Below, one piece after another: positions 1 through 5,840 of a stretch of 6,917 nucleotides of DNA. Positions within the stretch are counted from its first letter, which is position 1, and each line of letters opens with the position of its first letter. Position numbers and translations under genes: made by a program. The stretch covers positions 1 through 6,917 of the forward strand of contig JAQCAN010000134.1 in NCBI GenBank assembly GCA_027621335.1, read 5' to 3'. Below the pieces are notes generated by a model. That model was not told where the DNA came from. It saw only the letters and a list, made by a program, of their open reading frames with translations, and searched no databases. This DNA is from Bacteroidota bacterium. Lineage in GTDB: Bacteria; Bacteroidota; Bacteroidia; Flavobacteriales_D; JABDKJ01.

Positions 1-410
1 TCCTTTAAGGACTGGAGTCGATTCACGATGGGTCTACCGTCAACAAAGGACCAAAGAAACTCTGAGAAGAACTCCTTTTCCATCAGGTCCAGGTAAGCTT
101 GTGCATTGATGATGCTTGCCCTGATCTTACTTTGGTTTCTGACAATGCCAGCATCATTCATGAGTTCTTGGACCTTTTTCTCTGAATAATTGGCAATGAT
201 CTCAGGCTGAAAACCATCGAAGGCTTTAATGAAGTTCTCTCGTTTCTTAAGGATAGTAATCCAACTGAGGCCAGCTTGGAAACCGTCCAAGATCAACTTT
301 TCCCATAGTGCTCGGTCATCATAGACAGGCATGCCCCACTCTTTGTCGTGGTAGTTGATATAGATTGGCTCCTCGCCACACCAAGAACATCGCTTGAGTT
401 TAGCAGACAT
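1..410 (-). CDS. tag: DNA-3-methyladenine glycosylase I, 5' part (runs off left edge)
   Basis: This is a base-excision repair enzyme of the Tag family, which removes 3-methyladenine from alkylated DNA in the cytoplasm. I translated the minus strand from the ATG at 410-408 and got 136 codons with no stop before the window edge. E. coli Tag has 187 residues, so roughly the last quarter is missing. Family landmarks are in order: R7-C8-S-W-C (C8 matches zinc ligand Cys4 of E. coli Tag), Y20-H21-D-x-E-W-G (H21 matches zinc ligand His17), Q45-A-G-L-S-W50 followed by ITILKKRENF, D86-A-G-I-V-R-N, and L119-W-S-F-V. The other two zinc ligands lie near the C-terminus and are off the window. The position of the E. 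coli base-pocket residue Glu38 is Asp here (D42, in LILDGFQAGLSW). No Shine-Dalgarno is visible. The gene diverges from the secreted PKD protein with 57 bp between the proposed starts. Family identity is secure; whether the full gene is intact cannot be seen. Confidence 0.93.
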   Translation of the reverse strand, partial: MSAKLKRCSWCGEEPIYINYHDKEWGMPVYDDRALWEKLILDGFQAGLSWITILKKRENFIKAFDGFQPEIIANYSEKKVQELMNDAGIVRNQSKIRASIINAQAYLDLMEKEFFSEFLWSFVDGRPIVNRLQSLK

Positions 411-417
411 TGGAATC

Positions 418-425
418 TAAAGATA
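418..425 (-). promoter_or_regulatory. Possible -7 element for tag
   Basis: Read on the minus strand this is TATCTTTA, one base off the Bacteroidota -7 consensus TAnnTTTG. It ends 7 bases before the tag ATG, so a transcript starting there would be nearly leaderless. No TTTG or TTG element is present at the usual distance upstream, so the call is weak. Confidence 0.22.
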
Positions 426-447
426 TGACGTAAAATGAAAGAAGCAG

Positions 448-462
448 GCTGATTTAATCAGC
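448..462. repeat. Perfect 15-bp palindrome in the divergent spacer (operator-like)
   Basis: GCTGATT-T-AATCAGC has two perfect 7-base arms around one central T. It sits between the divergent starts of tag and the PKD protein and directly abuts the -7 element at 463-470. A site here could hold a dimeric regulator and block RNA polymerase on the plus-strand promoter; with a single-base spacer it is a poor RNA hairpin. The TGA at 450-452 inside it closes the PKD reading frame upstream, so the element is not coding for that gene. The operator role is inferred from position and symmetry only. Confidence 0.4.
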
Positions 463-470
463 TATCTTTG
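463..470 (+). promoter_or_regulatory. -7 promoter element upstream of the PKD protein
   Basis: TATCTTTG matches the Bacteroidota -7 consensus TAnnTTTG at every fixed base. It follows the 15-bp palindrome without a gap. No TTTG or TTG is seen 17-23 bases upstream, so only half of the expected promoter is present. It overlaps the TTG at 468. If it is a real promoter, transcription would begin a few bases downstream and translation would have to start at a later codon, such as TTG 501. Confidence 0.4.
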
Positions 471-3116
471 AGTAAATCAGTTGATATTCAGGCTATTGCT
501 TTGCGATTCTTCCTTTCCATAGTTGCTATTGGGCTATCCATCATGGCTTCCGCCCTCCATATCGTTGGGGGCGAAATGACCTATGAGCATGTGGGTGGAA
601 ACAGCTATGAAGTAACCTTGATCGTATATCGGGATTGCAATACAACCGGAGGGCAATTGGACGACCCTGCTGTCGTAGGCGTATTCGATGGGAATAACAA
701 CTTCATTTCTTTACAATCTCTATTCAGCCCTCAGATAACCTTTGTTTCATCAGACGTGGACTTCGACTGCCAAGACGTGAGCGCCCAGGTCTGCGTGCAG
801 AGGGGCTTCTATCAAGGCACTTTCAATCTGCCTGATAATGCGACAGGCTACACCTTGGTTTACCAGCGATGCTGCAGGAACTCTTCGATCATCAACATCA
901 ATAACCCTGATGCGTGGGGCTCAACGTACACAACAAGGATTCCTGCTGTGGGCCAATTTGGCAACAACAGCTCACCGTCCTTCAACAGCCTACCGCCTGT
1001 GGGTATCTGTAAGGATATAGCCTTGAGTTATGATAACAGTGCAACTGATCCGGATGGGGACTCTTTAGTGTATAGATTCTGTACTCCCTTTCATGGAGGT
1101 AGCGATATCGACCCCATCCCTAATCCTCCCACCCCTCCGCCTTATGTCAATATCCCGTGGGGCCCTGGATTCAGTGTCAACAATCAGATCACATCGAATC
1201 CCACTTTCTCTTTGGATCTGAACACAGGACTGCTCACCGGGACGCCCACACAACAGGGGCAATTCGTTATTGGAGTATGTGTTGAAGAATGGCGGAATGG
1301 GGTGCTCATAAATGAAGTCAGGCGTGATTTCCAATTCAATGTGGTCCTCTGTCCTGATCTAGTGCAATCTTCCTTTGCAGACTTCAATAACGGCCTCTTC
1401 TGCCAAGGCCTGGGAGTTCAATTCGACAATCAGAGTGTCAACGGAATTACCTATTTCTGGAGTTTCGGAGATGGAGCAAGTTCCAATGACGAAAACCCAT
1501 TCCATATCTATGATGAAGGAGGGTCATACGAAGTCATGTTGATCACGGATCCAGGAACCAGCTGTGCAGATACGGTCGTCAATATCTACGACATCAGTAT
1601 CTCACCCGAGCCGGTTATCGAGGACTTGGGGATCAATTGTCCTGATGGCACCTTTGATTACAGCATCAGCGGTCCCTTGTTTGATCCGGTTTCCTACTCC
1701 TGGATCATTCCTGACGGAGCAGAGGCACAAAGCTTGAATGCGGACGAGTTGAGTGATGTTTCATTTCCTGGGGCCGGATCCTACGACATTCTATTGGAAG
1801 TCATCAATTCCGGTGGCTGTACTGGATCGGATGAGATCTCAGTAGAAGTCGTTGAGCCACCTGTCGCAATAATTGACGTAGATGAGGATCCTTGTGTCGG
1901 CTTGGTCATAGATTTCAATAATGCCTCTTTGAATGCCCAGAATTATCAATGGAATTTTGGCGATTCAGGGCCTAATAGCACCTCCACATCGGTCTCACCA
2001 TCACATACATATCCCGATCAAGGGGCCTATGAGGTCACATTGACGGCTTTTGCCCAAGGTGCCTGCCCGAGCACGGTGACACAGACAGTCCAAGCGTATC
2101 TTCCGCTATTTGTGGAATTGGATGCCATTGCAGCACAATGTACCGAAGGCAATACTTTCAGTTTCGGCTTTGATGGGGAATACGCCAGTTCAGCCACCTT
2201 GGACTGGACCATCACAAATACCTTGGGTGAAGAATTTAACTACAATGGCTCTTCCATCAGTTTCCCTGAGCAGGGGAATTACTTGGTCAATCTCACAATA
2301 ATCGATGGTCCTTGCCTTTTGAGTGATGAGCAATTCGCTTTGGTCGTGGACCCCGTTTCTGTTGACTTTCTGAGCGATGATGGTGGATGTGTACCTGAAA
2401 GAGCCTTCTTCCAGGACATGACTACTGGCGGCCTTGGCTTGGAATATGATTGGCAATATGGAGATGGGGAGAGTAGCGATTTCCCTGGAAGTACGAGTCA
2501 TGAGTATACAGATCCTGGATTCTTCACGGTGAGCTTGGAAGTCATTTCAACATCGGGCTGCCTCGGCTCAGATATCGTGGTGAAGCCAGCCTACATCCAA
2601 GTGCTACCAACACCTGAGGCGGCCTTCAGAGCGGAGCCTCCTTTTGCCGATATCAATTCGCCACTTGTTCAATTTCAGTCCTTGGTGGATTCTCTCGTTG
2701 AATGCCAATATATCATCCAAGGGGGTGGAGAGTTTTCAGGCTGCGATCTGTTCTATGAATTCCCCGGAGGAGGCAGTTTCAATGTGACCCATATTGTAAC
2801 CAATGAATATGGATGTGAAGACAGGGTGGTGGTTCCATACATCGTAAGGGGTCATGCCTTTTATGCTCCAAATGCTATCACTTTGAACCAAGATGAGGTG
2901 AATGATTTCTTCAGGCCAGTGGTCACAGGAGAACTAGCAGAATATGAGATCCTTATCTATGATCGATGGGGTCAGTTGCGGTTCCAGAGCAATAACCCCG
3001 ATCAAGCATGGGTACCTGAGTATTCTGAGCTGGGTGAATATGCCTTCTGGGTGAGAATCAGGGACCTCTATAACACACCAGTCGTCTATCAAGGTAGTTT
3101 TTCAGTGGTGCGTTGA
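468..3116 (+). CDS. Secreted multi-domain PKD-repeat protein with type IX secretion (type B) sorting domain
   Basis: This is a probable cell-surface or secreted protein of 882 residues, exported by Sec and then by the type IX secretion system. Residues 1-29 form a signal peptide (hydrophobic stretch about 13-26, likely cleavage after A-S-A29). Residues 30-160 (LHIVGGEMTYEHVGG, VYRDC, YQRCCRN) resemble the N-terminal domain of many 'gliding motility-associated' proteins. Residues 185-295 look like a cadherin-like/putative-Ig module (A192-T-D-P-D-G-D, G254-L-L-T-G-T-P). PKD-type modules follow, with W-x-F/Y-G-D cores at 329-336, 493-499 and 660-667, and degenerate copies near 410-447 and 578-612. 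Residues 798-882 are the CHU_C sorting domain (FYAPNAITLN, YEILIYDRWGQL, closing GSFSVVR). Ten cysteines in residues 57-312 suggest disulfides. The start is uncertain. A stop at 450-452 leaves TTG 468, TTG 501 or ATG 543; ATG 543 would delete the signal peptide, and TTG 501 gives a compact one (MRFFLSIVAIGLSIMASA). The ligand is unknown; an adhesive or structural role is inferred. Confidence 0.9.
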   Translation: MSKSVDIQAIALRFFLSIVAIGLSIMASALHIVGGEMTYEHVGGNSYEVTLIVYRDCNTTGGQLDDPAVVGVFDGNNNFISLQSLFSPQITFVSSDVDFDCQDVSAQVCVQRGFYQGTFNLPDNATGYTLVYQRCCRNSSIININNPDAWGSTYTTRIPAVGQFGNNSSPSFNSLPPVGICKDIALSYDNSATDPDGDSLVYRFCTPFHGGSDIDPIPNPPTPPPYVNIPWGPGFSVNNQITSNPTFSLDLNTGLLTGTPTQQGQFVIGVCVEEWRNGVLINEVRRDFQFNVVLCPDLVQSSFADFNNGLFCQGLGVQFDNQSVNGITYFWSFGDGASSNDENPFHIYDEGGSYEVMLITDPGTSCADTVVNIYDISISPEPVIEDLGINCPDGTFDYSISGPLFDPVSYSWIIPDGAEAQSLNADELSDVSFPGAGSYDILLEVINSGGCTGSDEISVEVVEPPVAIIDVDEDPCVGLVIDFNNASLNAQNYQWNFGDSGPNSTSTSVSPSHTYPDQGAYEVTLTAFAQGACPSTVTQTVQAYLPLFVELDAIAAQCTEGNTFSFGFDGEYASSATLDWTITNTLGEEFNYNGSSISFPEQGNYLVNLTIIDGPCLLSDEQFALVVDPVSVDFLSDDGGCVPERAFFQDMTTGGLGLEYDWQYGDGESSDFPGSTSHEYTDPGFFTVSLEVISTSGCLGSDIVVKPAYIQVLPTPEAAFRAEPPFADINSPLVQFQSLVDSLVECQYIIQGGGEFSGCDLFYEFPGGGSFNVTHIVTNEYGCEDRVVVPYIVRGHAFYAPNAITLNQDEVNDFFRPVVTGELAEYEILIYDRWGQLRFQSNNPDQAWVPEYSELGEYAFWVRIRDLYNTPVVYQGSFSVVR

Positions 3117-3179
3117 GGGTGATTTGCCATTGATGCAATACCTTTCGCCCGATTTCCTGCTGTTCAACTCACTACCTGC

Positions 3180-4451
3180 GTGAACCCCATCGCTGGCATT
3201 TACCATTTCTATGTAGACTCCTTCAGAGGATTGGCTCGTGAGGTGTGGCTACTCTCATTGGTGACATTCATCAATAGGGCAGGTTCCATGGTCATCCCTT
3301 TCCTTTCTCTCTATCTGACGAAGTCCATGGGATTGAGTCTGGATCAGGTGGGGTGGATCATGAGTGCCTTTGGCGCGGGGTCCATCCTTGGGTCGTGGCT
3401 CGGAGGAAAATTGAGCGACCAATTCGGATATTATCAGGTCATCGCATTGAGCCTATTCTCTTCGGGACTGGCCTTTATTGGACTGCAATTCATGGAAGGC
3501 TTTCTCTCCTTCTGCATAGGTGTTTTCTTCCTTACCACTTTGAATGATTCCTTTCGTCCGGCCATGTTCGTAGCCTTGAGGAATTACAGTAGGCCCGAGA
3601 ACAGAACGAGAGCGGTCACCTTGGTGCGATTGGCCATCAATCTGGGATTCAGCATGGGGCCAGCTCTTGGTGGGCTCATAATCACCACATTGAGTTACAA
3701 GGGACTTTTCTGGGTGGACGGCATCTCCTGCATCTTGGCGGGATCACTCTTCTTACTGAAACTTCCATCAAAGGATGGCATTGCAGACATCAAAGGGAAG
3801 GACAGCTTGTTCAGGCGTTCACCATACACAGATAGGACTTACCTCTTCTTCTTGTTGGCCACGGTTGTTATCACCATACCATTCTTACAGTATTTCAGCA
3901 CCATTCCTTTGTTCTACAATGCGTTCCATCACATGAGTGAAGCTAGTATAGGGCTCATCATCGCTTTCAATGGCCTGCTGATCTTCCTGACTGAGATGCC
4001 ACTGATCAGATGGTGCGAGCGAAAAGGGTATTCCATCTATAGTATCTTGGCTGCGAGTGTCGTCTTCTTTATCCTCAGCTTCATCTTCTTGGAGATGGCT
4101 CCAGTAGTGGCTTTACTCTGGGTGGGTATGACCTTCATGACCATCGGTGAGATGCTGAATTTCCCCTTCATGAATCGATTCGCCATGGATCGCTCCGATC
4201 AGGGTCTTCCAGGGGCTTATATGGCCATGTTCACCATTTCATGGAGCGTGGCCCATATTATCGGGCATAATTTGGGCATGCACATGGTGGAGGCGATGGG
4301 CTATACCGCCACTTGGTATGTCTTCACTGGCATGCTCTGCGTAGGTCTGGTTATGATCTACGTTCTGAAAGGTATGGTCAGAAGGGAAAAAGAAAAGGAA
4401 ACCGAGCAAAGTATAGAGCCATCCCCGACTTCTGGATTTGAAGGCTCATGA
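3180..4451 (+). CDS. Major facilitator superfamily transporter
   Basis: This is an inner-membrane secondary transporter of 423 residues with about 12 hydrophobic segments, a normal size for the family. The MFS signature loop between helices 2 and 3 is clear (G75-G-K-L-S-D-Q-F-G-Y-Y), as is a motif-C-like stretch in helix 5 (L155-G-F-S-M-G-P-A-L-G-G165). A polar loop at about 195-220 divides the two halves. The end is a charged cytoplasmic tail (RREKEKETEQ, about 401-410). The overall look is that of drug/H+ antiporter-type exporters, but no substrate can be read from the sequence. The start is GTG at 3180; no in-frame ATG lies between it and the preceding gene, and the first helix (about 22-47) needs a start near here. 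It follows the PKD gene after 63 bp with no clear terminator, so read-through is possible. Its stop overlaps the next start as ATGA. Confidence 0.9.
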   Translation: MNPIAGIYHFYVDSFRGLAREVWLLSLVTFINRAGSMVIPFLSLYLTKSMGLSLDQVGWIMSAFGAGSILGSWLGGKLSDQFGYYQVIALSLFSSGLAFIGLQFMEGFLSFCIGVFFLTTLNDSFRPAMFVALRNYSRPENRTRAVTLVRLAINLGFSMGPALGGLIITTLSYKGLFWVDGISCILAGSLFLLKLPSKDGIADIKGKDSLFRRSPYTDRTYLFFLLATVVITIPFLQYFSTIPLFYNAFHHMSEASIGLIIAFNGLLIFLTEMPLIRWCERKGYSIYSILAASVVFFILSFIFLEMAPVVALLWVGMTFMTIGEMLNFPFMNRFAMDRSDQGLPGAYMAMFTISWSVAHIIGHNLGMHMVEAMGYTATWYVFTGMLCVGLVMIYVLKGMVRREKEKETEQSIEPSPTSGFEGS

Positions 4452-4903
4452 AGATGGAAAAACAGGACATCTTTAGGCAAGTCAAAATAAGGATAGAGGA
4501 AAGTGAATCCAAGTTGAGATCAGCCGTTCTTGAAGCAGAGGCTTCAAGGGATAGCGAATCGAAGAGCAGCGCAGGAGATAAGCACGAGACCTCCAGGGCC
4601 ATGGCGCAAATAGAGATAGAAAACCTTCAGGTCCAGTTGCAGCGTGTGCTTGAAAATAAATCGATCCTAGATAAGATGCGCCTGGATGAGGATATGATCC
4701 ATGGTCAATTAGGAGCCTTGATAGTGACCGATTCGGGGACGTATTTCCTAAGTATTGGTCTAGGGCCGGTAGAGATTACGGGTGGAAGCGTGGTCTATGC
4801 CGTCTCGCCACAGTCTCCAATCGGAACGATGCTGATGGGCAAGATCAAGGGAGATTCAGTCCTGCTCAATGGCAAGAAGATCACCTTGACTGAAGTGGTT
4901 TGA
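4448..4903 (+). CDS. GreA/GreB-like transcript cleavage (elongation) factor, Bacteroidota-type small form
   Basis: This cytoplasmic protein of 151 residues has the two-part plan of Gre factors. Residues about 5-80 form a charged helical hairpin (coiled coil). Its turn, S41-A-G-D44-K-H-E47, keeps the G-D-x-x-E spacing of the E. coli GreA fingertip (D41, E44), whose acidic residues hold a metal in the RNA polymerase secondary channel. Residues about 86-151 match the GreA C-terminal FKBP-like domain: LGALIVT resembles GreA FGATVTV, and V119-S-P-Q-S-P-I-G-T-M-L-M-G-K-I-K-G-D resembles GreA SVNSPIARGLIGKEEDD, closing ITLTEV. I recall relatives in Flavobacteriia named '3-oxoacyl-ACP synthase'; nothing here supports that name, because there is no thiolase-fold active site and the protein is far too short. 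The start overlaps the MFS stop (ATGA), so translation is probably coupled; a second ATG at 4454 is an alternative start. Gre-like fold is likely; cleavage activity is inferred. Confidence 0.72.
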   Translation: MKMEKQDIFRQVKIRIEESESKLRSAVLEAEASRDSESKSSAGDKHETSRAMAQIEIENLQVQLQRVLENKSILDKMRLDEDMIHGQLGALIVTDSGTYFLSIGLGPVEITGGSVVYAVSPQSPIGTMLMGKIKGDSVLLNGKKITLTEVV

Positions 4904-4948
4904 TTCCCTGAAGGGCCTCACAGAGGGCTTTTAGCGCGTGAGGAATCA
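4901..4948. terminator. Foldable element shared by two convergent gene ends, probable bidirectional terminator
   Basis: The stops of the Gre-like gene (TGA 4901-4903) and proC (TGA on the minus strand, 4948-4946) both continue as TGATTCC, so the ends form an inverted repeat. The whole stretch can fold with no unpaired base at the junction. The outer stem is TGATT/AATCA (4901-4905 with 4944-4948), the side hairpin is CCC-TGAA-GGG (4906-4915), and the inner stem is CCTCAC/GTGAGG (4916-4921 with 4938-4943) around a 16-base loop. A competing hairpin, GCCTC with GAGGGC (4915-4928), is followed by TTTT on the plus strand and looks like a short intrinsic terminator. Terminator function is inferred from location and pairing. 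Confidence 0.45.
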
Positions 4949-5743
4949 GCTGTCGATCTTATCATATGAACTGAGAATGCCTTTGATGAGTGCAGAGCTG
5001 AATCCATTGTGCTCCATCTCATTGAGACCGGTGATGGTGCATCCCTTGGGCGTGGTCACTTTATCGATTTCTTGCTCCGGGTGAGTGTTCCGCTGCAGAA
5101 GGAGTTCGCTGGCGCCTTTGACAGTCTGATTCACAATGAGAGAGGCGGTCTCCGCATCGAATCCGATTTCTATTCCACCTTGGACCATGGCCCTAATGAA
5201 CCGCAGTACATAGGCTATACCACAAGCTCCGAGCACCGTGGCTGAATCCATTAGTTCTTCCTCTATGTGGATAGTGCGTCCTATACTGTCAAAAATCGAC
5301 TGGACCACAGCTCTGGTTGTTTCATCGCCTTGGATAGAACAGATACAGGTCAGGGATTCACCAACATCTGCAGCAGTGTTTGGCATGGCTCTGAAAATGG
5401 GGATTCCGGCAGGGATATGCGCTTGGATCTGAGATATGCTGATGCCCGTGGCCACAGAGATGATGACATGACGTCCCGGTTCTAGTGATGGCCCAATCTC
5501 CTCAAGGACCTTGGAGATATTATAGGGCTTCAGTGCCAAGAGGATGAGCTCAGAGGCCTCGATGGCTTTTGAATTACTTGTTTGAAGTGAAATTCCTTTC
5601 TGGCTGTAGGAGGAAAGTGTCTCCATGTGGCGTTTGGTCACAGTGATGTCCGCTGGGCGGAATGACTTCTTGTCCAAAAGGCCATTCAGAATGGAGAGAC
5701 CCAGATTACCACAGCCGATGATGGCTATCTTCTTATCGATCAT
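4946..5743 (-). CDS. proC: Pyrroline-5-carboxylate reductase
   Basis: ProC catalyses the last step of proline synthesis, NAD(P)H-dependent reduction of 1-pyrroline-5-carboxylate to L-proline, in the cytoplasm. The protein has 265 residues, a usual length. The N-terminal Rossmann motif is I8-I-G-C-G-N-L-G15, close to the family GxGxMG. A70-L-K-P and I95-S-V-A-T-G follow, then the family block F117-R-A-M-P-N-T-A-A-D-V-G-E. The C-terminal dimerisation domain has A173-C-G-I-A-Y-V-L-R-F where most members have GSxPAYVF, and V229-T-T-P-K-G-C-T-I-T-G-L where most have VTSPGGTTIxGL. So the fold and family are clear, while two active-site loops differ from the textbook form. The start is ATG 5743, just before the Rossmann strand. 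The gene lies 97 bp downstream of the desaturase on the same strand and ends against the Gre-like gene with a 42-bp gap. No Shine-Dalgarno is visible. Confidence 0.9.
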   Translation of the reverse strand: MIDKKIAIIGCGNLGLSILNGLLDKKSFRPADITVTKRHMETLSSYSQKGISLQTSNSKAIEASELILLALKPYNISKVLEEIGPSLEPGRHVIISVATGISISQIQAHIPAGIPIFRAMPNTAADVGESLTCICSIQGDETTRAVVQSIFDSIGRTIHIEEELMDSATVLGACGIAYVLRFIRAMVQGGIEIGFDAETASLIVNQTVKGASELLLQRNTHPEQEIDKVTTPKGCTITGLNEMEHNGFSSALIKGILSSYDKIDS

Positions 5744-5840
5744 GCTGAAAGCTTTGAAGTAAAAGTATCGAAATCAAAAAAATGAGTTCTTCCTAGATGG
5801 GTTGAAAGCCTGATCAATAGTCGAGTTGAACACCTTCTGG
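5744..5840 (-). other. Spacer between desaturase and proC
   Basis: This 97-bp stretch contains no credible reading frame. On the minus strand it holds a T7 run (complement of 5776-5782) without a matching GC-rich hairpin before it, and a TACTTTTA (complement of 5760-5767) that differs from the TAnnTTTG consensus at one base and lacks a correctly spaced upstream element. Either a weak proC promoter or simple read-through from the desaturase is compatible with this. Confidence 0.4.

Noticed and set aside
1065..1387. Minus-strand open frames opposite the PKD gene
   Set aside because: They are shadows of a clearly coding frame; low-complexity translations with no recognisable domain and no promoter.
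2190..2501. 103-codon minus-strand open frame inside the PKD gene
   Set aside because: It lies wholly opposite a PKD module whose own frame is strongly supported; the translation shows no family features.
3121..3150. Possible own promoter for the MFS gene (TTTG 3123-3126 and TACCTTTC 3139-3146)
   Set aside because: The spacing is only 12 bases instead of about 19 and the -7 box has a mismatch.
4378..4602. Minus-strand open frame across the MFS/Gre-like overlap
   Set aside because: Both plus-strand proteins are recognisable through this region, so the frame is a shadow.
5748..5755. AAAGCTTT-type palindrome just upstream of proC
   Set aside because: An 8-bp even palindrome of AT-rich bases is expected by chance and has no further structure around it.
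5776..5782. A7 run as an intrinsic terminator for the desaturase
   Set aside because: There is a T-run on the minus strand but no GC-rich hairpin directly before it.
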